Assembly (NCBI RefSeq): GCF_000812965.1
Contig: NZ_JSYN01000006.1
Span: forward strand, 124,001-188,000
Length of the DNA stretch: 64,000 nt
Source of the DNA: Pedobacter kyungheensis
Lineage (GTDB): Bacteria > Bacteroidota > Bacteroidia > Sphingobacteriales > Sphingobacteriaceae
Direction: 5' to 3'
Under the pieces are notes generated by a model. It was not told where the DNA came from, did not search any database, and was given only the letters and a program-made list of their open reading frames with translations. How positions within the stretch are numbered: position 1 is the stretch's first letter; each line of letters begins with the position of its first letter. Shown in pieces: positions 18,263-26,110 of the stretch. A program made the position numbers and the translations under genes.

Positions 18263-19062
18263 CGGCGCCAGCCTCGAAAGATGTCGAAAAATCGGTGGTA
18301 TTGCTGGTTGATGATAACGAAGATATCCTTGATTTCATTTCTGACGACCTGGAAGAAAAATACCAGGTACTACAGGCGCGCAATGGCCTTGAAGCGCTTG
18401 AAATTTTACAACATGAAATTGTACAGCTCATTATCAGCGATGTAATGATGCCCGAAATGGATGGTTTTGAGCTTTGCGCCAAAATTAAATCTACGCTGGA
18501 GTTTAGCCACATTCCGGTTATCCTGCTTACGGCAAAAAACACACTGCAATCTAAAATAGAAGGCTTAGAGCTCGGTGCCGATGCGTATGTAGAAAAACCT
18601 TTCTCCCCCGAGTTTTTACAGGTGCAGATTTCGAGTCTGATTAAAAACCGGAACAAAATCAAAGAATATTTCTCAAGCTCGCCGCTTTTACACATTAAAA
18701 GCATTGCTTACTCTAAGGCCGATGAGCTATTTTTAGAGAAATTGCAGGATACCATCAATAAAAACATCCACAACCAGGATCTGGACGTTGAACATCTTGC
18801 CGAGAAAATGAATATGAGCCGGCCTACGCTGTACCGTAAAATTAAATCGATTTCGAACCTGAGCCCCAACGAACTGATTAATCTGGCCAGGCTAAAAAGG
18901 GCTGCAGAGCTTTTAAATGAAGGAAATTTAAAAATATATGAGATTTCGGAAATGGTGGGTTACAGTTCGCAATCGCACTTTGGCCGTAACTTTTCCAAAC
19001 AATTTGGCATGTCGCCAACCGACTACCTGAACAGTAAACTGGCCGAGAAAAAGAAATCTTAA
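18247..19062 (+). CDS. Response regulator: receiver plus AraC-type DNA-binding domain
   Basis: Output half of the HTCS-type regulator: phospho-receiver then AraC DNA-binding domain, activating the glycan locus. Receiver at about 15-135 with acidic pair VDDNED, phospho-Asp in ISDVMMPEMDG (about 62) and Lys in VEKPFSP (about 112). AraC/HTH_18 at about 165-265 (MNMSRPTLYRKIKSIS, MVGYSSQSHFGRNFSKQFG, SPTDYL). The ATG start falls in the run GGAAAATGG inside the end of the kinase gene, in the -1 frame. Either this is a true two-gene version with translational coupling, a programmed -1 slip, or a recent one-base deletion that split a fused protein. Both halves look otherwise intact. Confidence 0.88.
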   Translation: MEETVTAPASKDVEKSVVLLVDDNEDILDFISDDLEEKYQVLQARNGLEALEILQHEIVQLIISDVMMPEMDGFELCAKIKSTLEFSHIPVILLTAKNTLQSKIEGLELGADAYVEKPFSPEFLQVQISSLIKNRNKIKEYFSSSPLLHIKSIAYSKADELFLEKLQDTINKNIHNQDLDVEHLAEKMNMSRPTLYRKIKSISNLSPNELINLARLKRAAELLNEGNLKIYEISEMVGYSSQSHFGRNFSKQFGMSPTDYLNSKLAEKKKS

Positions 19063-19129
19063 TCCAGTCATTATCAATTTGTTTTGTGCTTCTTTTTGCG
19101 TAAATTGTTCTAACCAAAATATAGAAATT

Positions 19130-19594
19130 ATGAATATGCTTAAGAAAATCCAAAACTGGGGTGACCACCACCACCCAAAATGGTTAGACTACTTCAGAAT
19201 TTTACTCGGACTGGTTTTAATTTGGAAAGGTGTAGATTTTTACATCAACATGCAGGCCTTTAACATCCTGATGCGTGGCGCTTTTCTGGGTACGGCCATT
19301 AGTATCAGTTTACTGGCACATTTAATTATTCTGATGCACATTATTGGCGGTATGGCCATTGCTTTAGGTACCTATACACGATTATTTTGTCTCTTAAATT
19401 TACCCATTTTGATTGGTGCGGTATTTTTCATCAATATTTCGGCAGGCATATTTAAACCTTACTCTGAATTTTGGTTTTCTTGCGCCGTACTCTTCGGATT
19501 AGTCTGTTTTTTAATTGAAGGGAATGGAATTTTATCGGTCGACAGGCAGAAACCTTACCCCGGTAAGGCAGCTTTAGGCAAAAATCACAACTAA
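19130..19594 (+). CDS. DoxX-family membrane protein
   Basis: Small integral membrane protein (154 residues) with four predicted helices (YFRILLGLVLIWKGVDF, SISLLAHLIILMHIIGGMAI, LLNLPILIGAVFFINI, FSCAVLFGLVCFLIEG) after a short cytoplasmic lead MNMLKKIQNWGDHHHPKW. This is the DoxX/DoxD-like fold; function in Bacteroidota is not established. I chose the ATG at 19,130; the longer frame begins at a TTG and adds a Cys-rich non-membrane lead. It is co-directional with the regulator but 67 bp away, probably its own unit. Confidence 0.8.
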   Translation: MNMLKKIQNWGDHHHPKWLDYFRILLGLVLIWKGVDFYINMQAFNILMRGAFLGTAISISLLAHLIILMHIIGGMAIALGTYTRLFCLLNLPILIGAVFFINISAGIFKPYSEFWFSCAVLFGLVCFLIEGNGILSVDRQKPYPGKAALGKNHN

Positions 19595-19747
19595 AATTGA
19601 CCCAAAATCGCTTATTTCAGCCTGCTAAATCATTTTTTCAAAAAAAATATTCAAGCTAACTAAATGATTAGCAGAACTTAAAAAATTAATATCAATAATA
19701 AGTTATAAAAGGTTTGCAGATTAGCTTCAACTTCGTACTTTTGCAGC

Positions 19748-19835
19748 GGAGAGCTGGCAGAGTGGTCGAATGCGGCAGTCTTGAAAACTGTTGACTGTAA
19801 CAGGTCCGGGGGTTCGAATCCCTCGCTCTCCGCCA
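19748..19835 (+). tRNA. tRNA-Ser (anticodon TGA)
   Basis: Class II tRNA of 88 nt including encoded CCA. Acceptor stem GGAGAGC pairs with GCTCTCC; anticodon loop CTTGAAA with TGA at 19,782-19,784; long variable arm typical of serine tRNAs; T-arm GGTTCGAATCC. Its 3' end is the integration site of the island: a 25-bp imperfect copy of positions 19,810-19,834 lies at 49,178-49,202. Confidence 0.97.
19810..19834 (+). repeat. attL: tRNA-Ser 3' end used as integration site
   Basis: Direct repeat with 49,178-49,202: the first seven bases GGGTTCG and the last fourteen CCTCGCTCTCCGCC are identical, separated by four differing bases (AATC here, GGAG there). IntDOT-type recombinases tolerate a short heterologous crossover segment between identical flanks, which would fit. 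Assignment as attL is inferred from tRNA position and the adjacent integrase. Confidence 0.7.
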
Positions 19836-19858
19836 AAAATGGTTTAAAACCTTACAAA

Positions 19859-19890
19859 AGCCCGCAAATCGTATGATAGCGGGCTTTTTT
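19859..19890 (+). terminator. Terminator after tRNA-Ser (element-borne)
   Basis: AGCCCGC (19,859-19,865) pairs with GCGGGCT (19,879-19,885) followed by a T run. Because it lies inside the inserted element, it replaces the original tRNA terminator now found at 49,216-49,237. Confidence 0.75.
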
Positions 19891-19931
19891 GATTTTTGGA
19901 AACGCCAAAATGTGCATAAAATAGCATACTT

Positions 19932-19952
19932 GAGGTGAGCAATTCGGTGAGT
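19932..19952 (+). repeat. Left-end copy of the GGTGAG double box (arm-type site?)
   Basis: GGTGAGCAATTCGGTGAG contains two GGTGAG hexamers 12 bp apart. The same 18 bp recurs at the right edge (49,109-49,126), in the same orientation, and related AGGTGAG boxes occur next to the integrase start (20,069) and in the internal att relics. Direct repeats near both ends are what integrase arm-type binding sites look like. Confidence 0.6.
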
Positions 19953-20027
19953 AAATTCAAAATTGAAAAGTGCGCACTCGAAAGACCGTAACACACTAAC
20001 AAACAACGTGTTCCGAAGATATACATC

Positions 20028-20058
20028 TTGATTTTTAATGACTGCAAAGCTAATTTTG
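20028..20058 (+). promoter_or_regulatory. Integrase promoter
   Basis: TTG (20,028-20,030), 20-bp spacer, then TAATTTTG (20,051-20,058), a full match to the Bacteroidota pattern TTG-N17..23-TAnnTTTG, 22 bp before the integrase ATG. An AGGTGAG box sits between it and the start codon, so integrase binding there could shut off its own transcription (inference). Confidence 0.55.
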
Positions 20059-20080
20059 TTACACTTTAAGGTGAGTCATT

Positions 20081-21355
20081 ATGAAGATTAATTTGAGTTT
20101 ACTCTTTTACCTAAAGAAGAGAAAAAGTTACAAAAACGGCCCTGTAGATATCTACATGCGGGTTACAGTGAATGGAAAACGTTCGGAAATTACCACTGGC
20201 CGGTCTTGCGAACCGGAGAAATGGAGTATTTCTGCAGGCAGATCCTCTGGAAAAACCGAGGACTCCCGAACCTTAAACGCTTACCTGAACGATCTAAAAA
20301 CAAAGATTTATGAGATCCATCGCCAGCTTATCCAGAAAGATGAAGAGATCACAGCGGATATCATCCGCGACAGATTTTTGGGAAAGGAGGAAACACCAAT
20401 TACATTGGTTAGTGTTTTTCAGGAGCACAACCGAAAAGTTGAGATTCTGGTAGGTAGTGAATACACCAGCGGAACAGCTGAAAGATATCGCACATCCCTC
20501 AAGCACACGATTAATTTTCTTGAATGGAAATATAAGGTTAGCGATATCTCTTTAAAGAAGATCAACCACCAATTCATAAGCGAATATGATTTTTATCTGA
20601 GATCTGTTCGCAAATGCAACAATAACTCAGCGGTAAAATATTTGAAAAACTTTGGAAAAATTATTAGGATTTGCCTTGCCAACGAATGGATGTCTATTAA
20701 CCCATTTTTAAATTACAAACATAAAGTTAAGCCCGTAGAAAGAGAATATCTTACTGAAAAAGAGATTAGCACTATAGCCAGTAAAGCAATGGTGAGTGAG
20801 CGGCTACAACAAATAAGGGATATCTTTTTATTCTCCTGTTTTACCGGACTTGCTTACATTGACGTAAAGCAGCTCAAGCGTGATGATATTATCCAAGGAA
20901 TTGATGGCGAAAAGTGGATATCGATCAAAAGACAAAAGACCAATATCCCTTCACGCATTCCTCTGCTTCCCACAGCGATGACACTGATTGACCGTTACGG
21001 GGACAACCAAGTTTGTGAAATTACCGGTACAATTTTTCCAGTTTGCAGCAATCAGAAGATGAACAGCTACCTTAAAGAGATTGCCGATATCTGTGGCATC
21101 AAAAAGCAAATCACCTTCCACATAGCCCGGCATACCTTTGCAACAACGGTTACTATGCTGAATGGAGTACCCATAGAAAGCATATCGAAAATGCTGGGAC
21201 ATACCAATATCAAAACCACACAGCACTATGCCAAAATGCTGGATATTAGGGTAAGCACAGATATGGCCAAATTGAAAGCAGAGGTAAACTATCAGCCTAT
21301 CAACTTCAACCCAAAGATTGTACGTCCCAAATCAGCTGACCATGGAAGACAGTAA
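20081..21355 (+). CDS. int: Tyrosine recombinase (IntDOT-like integrase)
   Basis: Site-specific integrase of the island. N-terminal arm-binding domain (SLLFYLKKRKSYKNGPVDIY, about 5-90), SAM-like core-binding domain (about 105-205), catalytic domain (about 220-405). Catalytic residues seen: Lys in KRQKTN region, HIARH (about 347, His-x-x-Arg), LGHTNIKTTQHYAK with nucleophile Tyr near 383. The first catalytic Arg expected in TGLRYSD is absent: the motif reads FTGLAYIDV, as in the IntDOT group of Bacteroidota element integrases. It lies 245 bp from tRNA-Ser, pointing into the island, and overlaps the ORF6N gene by 14 bp. Length 424 is usual. It is the only integrase in the 29-kb island. Confidence 0.95.
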   Translation: MKINLSLLFYLKKRKSYKNGPVDIYMRVTVNGKRSEITTGRSCEPEKWSISAGRSSGKTEDSRTLNAYLNDLKTKIYEIHRQLIQKDEEITADIIRDRFLGKEETPITLVSVFQEHNRKVEILVGSEYTSGTAERYRTSLKHTINFLEWKYKVSDISLKKINHQFISEYDFYLRSVRKCNNNSAVKYLKNFGKIIRICLANEWMSINPFLNYKHKVKPVEREYLTEKEISTIASKAMVSERLQQIRDIFLFSCFTGLAYIDVKQLKRDDIIQGIDGEKWISIKRQKTNIPSRIPLLPTAMTLIDRYGDNQVCEITGTIFPVCSNQKMNSYLKEIADICGIKKQITFHIARHTFATTVTMLNGVPIESISKMLGHTNIKTTQHYAKMLDIRVSTDMAKLKAEVNYQPINFNPKIVRPKSADHGRQ

Positions 21356-21884
21356 TCATGTGATCAGTATAACTGATGAACTAATCATCAACCGGATCTA
21401 TATTATCAGGGGACAAAAAGTGATGCTAGACGAAGACCTCGCAGAACTCTATATGGTAACGACTGGAAACTTAAATAAAGCAGTAGTCCGGAACATAAAA
21501 AGGTTCCCGGAGGATTTTATGTTCAAGCTGAATGATGATGAATTCAAGAACTTGCTCTTCCAAAATGGAACAGCAAGCTGGGGAGGAAGGCGCCAAGCAC
21601 CAAATGTCTTCACGGAAGCAGGCGTAGCGATGCTTTCGGGTATCCTTTCCAGTGATCGGGCAATTAATGTTAACATTCAGATCATGCGAATTTTTACCAA
21701 GATGCGACTTTTGCTATCTGACAACATGGAGTTCCGCATAGAGCTCGAAAAAATCAAGAAAAAGTTGACCAATCAAGATAAAAACATGGAAATAGTATTT
21801 CATTACCTCGACGAATTGTTGGAGAGCAAAGAAAAACCCAATCCTCCGAGGAAGCGTATTGGATTTAAACCGGACGATCTTTAA
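21342..21884 (+). CDS. ORF6N-domain protein
   Basis: Phage/mobile-element DNA-binding type protein of 180 residues. The ORF6N domain spans about 10-95: ITDELIINRIYIIRGQKVML, DLAELY, TGNLNKAVVRNIKRFPEDFMF, and WGGRRQAPNVFTEAGVAMLSGIL; the C-terminal part is a coiled coil with KIKKKLTNQDKNMEIVFHYLDELL. I chose the ATG at 21,342, which overlaps the integrase stop; the longer frame begins with TTG. ORF6N proteins are common in Bacteroidota mobile elements, sometimes beside integrases; their role is not established, possibly regulation of excision or replication. Confidence 0.87.
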   Translation: MEDSNHVISITDELIINRIYIIRGQKVMLDEDLAELYMVTTGNLNKAVVRNIKRFPEDFMFKLNDDEFKNLLFQNGTASWGGRRQAPNVFTEAGVAMLSGILSSDRAINVNIQIMRIFTKMRLLLSDNMEFRIELEKIKKKLTNQDKNMEIVFHYLDELLESKEKPNPPRKRIGFKPDDL

Positions 21885-22354
21885 GATGTTCTTTGAAGAA
21901 TTCAAGGAGCCGTTATGGCACCTTGAATTCTTAAGTAAACAAGAAGTTCAATTTCTGCAACAAACTTAAAGTTATGATCCCTGCATAGTTACAGTGAATT
22001 GACAATATGTGGTATCAGGGAAATTTTTGCGTATATGCAAAAAAGCGGGAACAGCGGGGGATTGAGCATAAGGGTTCCGCAGGCCGCAATGTGCGGTGGG
22101 CTCATACTCAAAAGAAAATTCTGTTTCAAATATACCTTCCTTTGCAAGCGCCGGAAATACAACAAAGACTCTCTGGGGAGAGCAAAGCATAAATTAACGA
22201 TCTCAAAAGAAAAAAACAGAATTAGAAATTCAATCTGACAATTAGTAAGAATTGACCAACTGTCGGATTAAGTAGTGGTTATTACAAATTATCACTTTTG
22301 ATGCCTTTCGAATCGTTATTTAAACAGCGTTACAACAGATTACCTGGTGCATAA
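21885..22354. other. Noncoding gap between convergent genes
   Basis: The rightward ORF6N gene and leftward toxin gene converge here. The stretch 22,030-22,190 is more GC-rich than its surroundings and open in two frames, but neither frame shows a recognisable protein. I see no strong terminator or repeat. Confidence 0.4.
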
Positions 22355-23068
22355 CTAAGTGCCCCTGCCAGGCCCCAAATTATTCCCTCGTTCCTGAGCT
22401 TTCCATAATTCTTCCTGTTTTTCCCGTTGTAAATTCAGCTCCGCCTGTATCTTTTGCTGGTGTTTTAACTCTATTGCTTCCGGGATCCTATTCACCCAGT
22501 CGGGTAAATCCCGAGTCCTTGCGGTAATAATACCCTGTTTTATCGTCATTAAAGAAGATATTTTAAAGGATTCATTTTCACCAACATTACTTTGCATGAT
22601 ATCCACGGTATCAAACCTGTCGTAGAATTTGATGAGGTTTTCCAGTCCCCCGGCATAATTTTTATTCACGTTTTCTGCATCAACAAAGTGTCCACCAGCC
22701 TTAACCCTCATATCAACCCTGTTTATTGATGCCTGTACCGATGGCAACCCAATAAAAATTAAGTTGGTCTGATATCCCTTCTCTTTAAACTGGGCAACAG
22801 TTTTCATTACTTCATTGGTTCTGAAATTGGTTTCAAATGCAAAATCCGTTCCGGCAGTGATCGCCCTGTTTTTTCTTGCCTGAAACACATATTCATTTGC
22901 CGACTCATACAATGTTCCGCTATCTGTCATTGGATATTTGTGTTTCAAAATAGCAAGTTCCTTATCCCCATTAAATATATCTGTACCCGGTGGCACAAAA
23001 GTTTCAGACAGGGTTGATTTGCCGGCTCCATTGGGGCCGCTCAAAACATACAACTGTAAAGGCTTCAT
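22355..23068 (-). CDS. Zeta-toxin-like kinase
   Basis: P-loop kinase of the zeta toxin group (237 residues); known zeta toxins phosphorylate UDP-N-acetylglucosamine and block wall synthesis. Walker A GPNGAGKST at residues 11-19, FNGDKELA just after, and an FETNFRTNEVMKTV motif near 80 with INRVDMRVKAGGHFVDAENV (shortened: RVKAGGHFVD) near 130, where zeta and related kinases bind substrate. The C-terminus is a charged helix (QAELNLQREKQEELWKAQ). It immediately follows the 132-residue gene with no gap, so they form a pair, but the partner does not resemble epsilon antitoxin. It lies downstream of the mobilization genes. An alternative is a nonspecific AAA-type ATPase of the element. Confidence 0.75.
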   Translation of the reverse strand: MKPLQLYVLSGPNGAGKSTLSETFVPPGTDIFNGDKELAILKHKYPMTDSGTLYESANEYVFQARKNRAITAGTDFAFETNFRTNEVMKTVAQFKEKGYQTNLIFIGLPSVQASINRVDMRVKAGGHFVDAENVNKNYAGGLENLIKFYDRFDTVDIMQSNVGENESFKISSLMTIKQGIITARTRDLPDWVNRIPEAIELKHQQKIQAELNLQREKQEELWKAQERGNNLGPGRGT

Positions 23069-23467
23069 TTAGTCCAGTTTAGCAATCACCTTAATAATGC
23101 CTGTCATAGCATCTACACTAACAAGTTCCTTATGATCTGCATATTCATTAACGAACAAATCAGGACTTGTACACAAATCGTTTTGATAGGTGATGAAAGA
23201 ACCCTTTTCCAGATTGGCCTTCTCCACTTCACGTATACGGGCATCGAGGAGTTCTGATTTTTCCTGCAATGTGCGCTCGTGAAAGGGAATAAATGTTAAT
23301 TTGGCCATTAGTTTATAAAAAGGACTGTTGGGGTCTATTGCAGATTTGAGCTTTGGCCAGTCACTGAGTAATACAAGTACACCCTGTGGGGTTTCCATTG
23401 CATCAACATAGATGCTTAACGCTAACGGCTGAAAATCTGGGACATTCAAATTTACGGAATTTCTCAT
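23069..23467 (-). CDS. Hypothetical protein, candidate antitoxin partner of the zeta-like kinase
   Basis: 132 residues, soluble, no recognised domain. The C-terminal half (SFITYQNDLCTSPDLFVNEYADHKELVSVDA, abbreviated: FITYQNDLC ... DHKELV) is predicted beta/alpha. Its stop abuts the zeta-like ATG with no intergenic base, and antitoxin-before-toxin is the common order in such operons, so I infer a partner role. Nothing in the sequence proves this. It could also be an unrelated element gene. Confidence 0.55.
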   Translation of the reverse strand: MRNSVNLNVPDFQPLALSIYVDAMETPQGVLVLLSDWPKLKSAIDPNSPFYKLMAKLTFIPFHERTLQEKSELLDARIREVEKANLEKGSFITYQNDLCTSPDLFVNEYADHKELVSVDAMTGIIKVIAKLD

Positions 23468-23492
23468 GTTTTATCAAGTTTAGAATAATGCG

Positions 23493-23855
23493 TCAGTGTT
23501 TATAAAAATAATAAGCCAACCAAATTGTAAATGCAAGGCAGGTGATGAGAACCAGAAAAGCTATTACAACCCGTTTAGTCGCTTTAGCGAAATGATGGTG
23601 GTTCTTTACGTTTATCGTATTTGGAATGTGTGATACTATCTCTCTGATCTGCAACATGGTGTCATCCATATTTTTCTGATGGTTACTTGCCAGAAAGCGC
23701 TCAATACTCTGCCTGAGCATTTGCAGGTCACTGGTATAATCAGGCACCCTTAATTTGGGATACTCAGGTACACGGGCTTCCAGAAGTTTTATCCTTTCCG
23801 CATGTATTTTTTGTGTTTTAAGAATCGTTTCGATCTGCTGCTGTTCTTCGCTCAT
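23493..23855 (-). CDS. Small coiled-coil protein with C-terminal membrane anchor
   Basis: 120 residues: N-terminal coiled coil (EEQQQIETILKTQKIHAERI), a middle helical part, then one membrane helix near the end (VVIAFLVLITCLAFTIWLAYYF). It sits between the relaxase-like gene and the toxin pair in one minus-strand row. Tail-anchored small proteins like this are frequent in Bacteroidota mobilization operons, but the function is unknown to me. Confidence 0.6.
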   Translation of the reverse strand: MSEEQQQIETILKTQKIHAERIKLLEARVPEYPKLRVPDYTSDLQMLRQSIERFLASNHQKNMDDTMLQIREIVSHIPNTINVKNHHHFAKATKRVVIAFLVLITCLAFTIWLAYYFYKH

Positions 23856-23878
23856 ATTGTTTGATTAAAGGTTAATAT

Positions 23879-24856
23879 TTACATGCTTTGGCCATGGGAT
23901 TGATCCTTCGACCGGCCTTTCTTTTTCTTCCTTTTTTTACGCATACTCCCAACGGTATTAGATTGGGCAGGCACAAATGTGGGCTCAAGCAATATTTCAA
24001 GAAAATTGCCTGCGGTTTTGCCAACAGTGCCTAGCATATCGGTGGAGGTTTGAAACATACCTTCAGCCACATCTCTGATCAGTTCCCTGGCAATGGACCG
24101 GGACTGGTAATTTGTGGCTGATCCTTGCCTGAGCATATCCAGTTGTTCGCGCTGGTTCAGGTTCCCGTTCTTTTCGGCCACTGCGTAGGCCATTGTTTCA
24201 TTCAGGTTCCGTTCAAATTTAAAAAACTGATCAAACAGGCCCTCACCGGATTGGATAAATGCAGTACGTTTAAATTGTCCTACTTTTTTAGAATGCTGCT
24301 CATTCTTGCCCTGGGAGTTGTTCATCGGGCTGAGTTTAATCTTATTGGTCAGGTCTTTTCGGCTCACAATCACCTGCACATGCACCTGATTGCCCGTTTT
24401 GAGTTCACCCCGACGTTTGGTTCCGTCTTTGACCTCTTTATCCTTATGTCCATAATATCTATGGTTTTCCAGTTTAGCAAACCATACCAGGTCTTTGCTA
24501 CTATCAATCCCATGACGTTTAAAGTTACGGGCATATTCATCCATCACCTTAACTGCATAGTCTTTTAACTTGTTCCTGAAATTATTTTCCCCATGTCTGT
24601 CTATCAGGTGTTTGATTTCCTTTTGGCTTGGGCTGATGTTGATCAGGAAAAACTTAGGGTCTTTTTTACTAAGTTTGGCAACATTACCGTCAATGGTTCT
24701 CCTGACTTCGAAAGGCTCAAAATCTTTTCCAAGGTGGTTAAACCAGCGTTCTTCCAGTTTATTATATATCCTGTTTTCCTTTTCCAGATAATTGATCAAG
24801 GCTCCGCTACTCCCCTTGTTGTCGGCTGTTATAGTATCTGTAATATTAATAAACAT
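23879..24856 (-). CDS. Relaxase-like mobilization protein (DUF5712 type)
   Basis: 325 residues resembling the DUF5712/MobA-type proteins of Bacteroidota mobilizable elements, proposed to nick the transfer origin. N-terminus MFINITDTITADNKGSSGALINYLEKEN followed (about 110-185) by DLVWFAKLENHRYYGHKDKEV and GNQVHVQVIVSRKD: the HVQV segment resembles the relaxase His motif HxH-like strand. The tail is very basic (RKKRKKKKGRSK), suited to DNA binding. The start is 3 bp from the BfmA/BtgA-like stop, so they are cotranscribed. No type IV secretion genes are in the window, so the element would need a helper to transfer. Relaxase activity itself is inferred. Confidence 0.7.
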   Translation of the reverse strand: MFINITDTITADNKGSSGALINYLEKENRIYNKLEERWFNHLGKDFEPFEVRRTIDGNVAKLSKKDPKFFLINISPSQKEIKHLIDRHGENNFRNKLKDYAVKVMDEYARNFKRHGIDSSKDLVWFAKLENHRYYGHKDKEVKDGTKRRGELKTGNQVHVQVIVSRKDLTNKIKLSPMNNSQGKNEQHSKKVGQFKRTAFIQSGEGLFDQFFKFERNLNETMAYAVAEKNGNLNQREQLDMLRQGSATNYQSRSIARELIRDVAEGMFQTSTDMLGTVGKTAGNFLEILLEPTFVPAQSNTVGSMRKKRKKKKGRSKDQSHGQSM

Positions 24857-24859
24857 ATT

Positions 24860-25441
24860 CTACAGCTTTTTAATCTGTGCTTTACAGTTGTCCACAAGCT
24901 CCTGTCTCCTGATTCCTGAGGTGGTGATTCCGAAGGTATCCCTGATCTGGATATAGTTATCCAGTATATACATGAATTTGGCTTTCAGTTCCTCTTTGGT
25001 GTCCAGTTTGAGCTCAACCGTCTTCATCAGAGAATCAAGCTTTACAAACTTCTGCACCTGTAAGTCCTGTTGTTTTTCAAGAACCTTTAGGCCCTGGATC
25101 TGCAACTCATTATGCCTGAGCACTTCCGTATTGAATGCGTCAAGCACTTTACCTAAAGCAGTGACCACGCGTCCAATTTCTCTTTTGGTGGGGATTAAAA
25201 GGTCAGCTTCCTGGCTCTTGATAAAACTGATATAACTATTGTGATTTTTCAAGAGCGTATTTTTTAAAAGATCATCATTCAGGTCTAAAGGGTCTTTCTT
25301 ACTCTTGTAGAAATAATCTACCATCTGTTCAAACACAATTCGCTTATCCCGGCCTAATTTTAAAGCAAGCGTATTGAATTTGGTATTTGTAGTTTCGGTG
25401 AACCTGACCGTTTTGGTAAAGGTTTTGGTCTGCGCTGTCAT
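24860..25441 (-). CDS. BfmA/BtgA-family mobilization protein
   Basis: 193-residue mobilization accessory protein. Opening FTKTVRFTETTNTKFNTLA and KLGRDKRIVFEQMVDYFYKSKKDP look like a ribbon-helix-helix DNA-binding domain, followed by a long helical region with coiled-coil stretches and the ending TSGIRRQELVDNCKAQIKKL. This architecture fits BfmA/BtgA proteins, which help the relaxase bind the transfer origin. It is the first gene of the mobilization row and directly adjoins the hairpin cluster at 25.58-25.69 kb, as expected for an oriT-binding protein. Confidence 0.8.
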   Translation of the reverse strand: MTAQTKTFTKTVRFTETTNTKFNTLALKLGRDKRIVFEQMVDYFYKSKKDPLDLNDDLLKNTLLKNHNSYISFIKSQEADLLIPTKREIGRVVTALGKVLDAFNTEVLRHNELQIQGLKVLEKQQDLQVQKFVKLDSLMKTVELKLDTKEELKAKFMYILDNYIQIRDTFGITTSGIRRQELVDNCKAQIKKL

Positions 25442-25580
25442 CGTTATTATTCTTTATATCCTAAAATATTGCCTGTTATCTGTGTAACCTATCTGCTTAC
25501 CCATAGACTACTTAGTCTTATCCTTACAGGAGACACGCTATTCTCCCATAACATTGTCTTAAATAGCCCATAACAGGGCA

Positions 25581-25686
25581 GGTTCTCCCCGGAGGAGAAC
25601 CAAAACCCTATTTGCAGCGCAAATAGGCAAGAAAAGTAGGGCTTTGCCCCACTTCGGCTTGCTCCTTTTTCTGAAAATGAAAAAGG
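25581..25686. other. Candidate oriT: cluster of three perfect hairpins
   Basis: Three perfect inverted repeats in about 105 bp upstream of the mobilization genes: GGTTCTCC / GGAGAACC (25,581-25,601), CTATTTGC / GCAAATAG (25,608-25,626), and CCTTTTTC / GAAAAAGG (25,664-25,686), with a smaller GGGC/GCCC hairpin between. Inverted repeats beside relaxase genes are the hallmark of transfer origins. A frame open on the minus strand over this region is not convincing as a gene. Confidence 0.5.
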
Positions 25687-25810
25687 ACCTTTCAGCATAA
25701 TGTATAACCTTTCTATAGCTACATAGAAAACAAAACTATAGGTACGCGAGAGAAATGATTCTCCGAATCCCAGTATTTCATATTCACATGAAAGGCTATG
25801 CACCTAATAC

Positions 25811-26110
25811 CTATTTGGGCGCAACACTGTTAAAGCTGATTTGGCTGGCTGTAATCGTGTTGTAGCTTGGATTATAGTCTATCAATCCCTGGTTGACCAG
25901 TTCCCTGAGACATTTATGATAGGTACTAAATGAGCGGATAGCAGAAAGTGACATCAACTCTCTACGCGTAATTCTAAATGGACTCTTCTGCCCCTGTTTT
26001 TGGCAGCAAATCACCATTGCAGTGAAGAGACTGATATGGCTCGGCAGGATACTTCTCTTAGCTTCCGACTGTTTTAGAAAGTCAAGATGAATTTTTGAGG
26101 TATTAATCAT
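25811..26110 (-). CDS. Small winged-helix-like regulator of mobile element
   Basis: 99 residues; the middle part FRITRRELMSLSAIRSFSTYHKCLRELVNQGLIDYNPSYN (abbreviated: ITRRELMSLS ... CLRELVNQGLIDY) looks like a winged helix in which a 'strand after helix' ends in IDY. Such proteins accompany excisionase-like genes in Bacteroidota elements and may control transfer or replication. Its start overlaps the stop of the preceding gene by four bases (ATGA on the minus strand). Function inferred from context only. Confidence 0.6.
   Translation of the reverse strand: MINTSKIHLDFLKQSEAKRSILPSHISLFTAMVICCQKQGQKSPFRITRRELMSLSAIRSFSTYHKCLRELVNQGLIDYNPSYNTITASQISFNSVAPK

Noticed and set aside
21999..22238. 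Two overlapping plus-strand frames in the gap after the ORF6N gene
   Set aside because: Overlapping short frames in a GC-richer patch without protein-like pattern; noted as noncoding.
25489..25803. 104-residue minus-strand frame over the hairpin cluster
   Set aside because: No motif, odd composition, and it spans three perfect inverted repeats better explained as a transfer origin.
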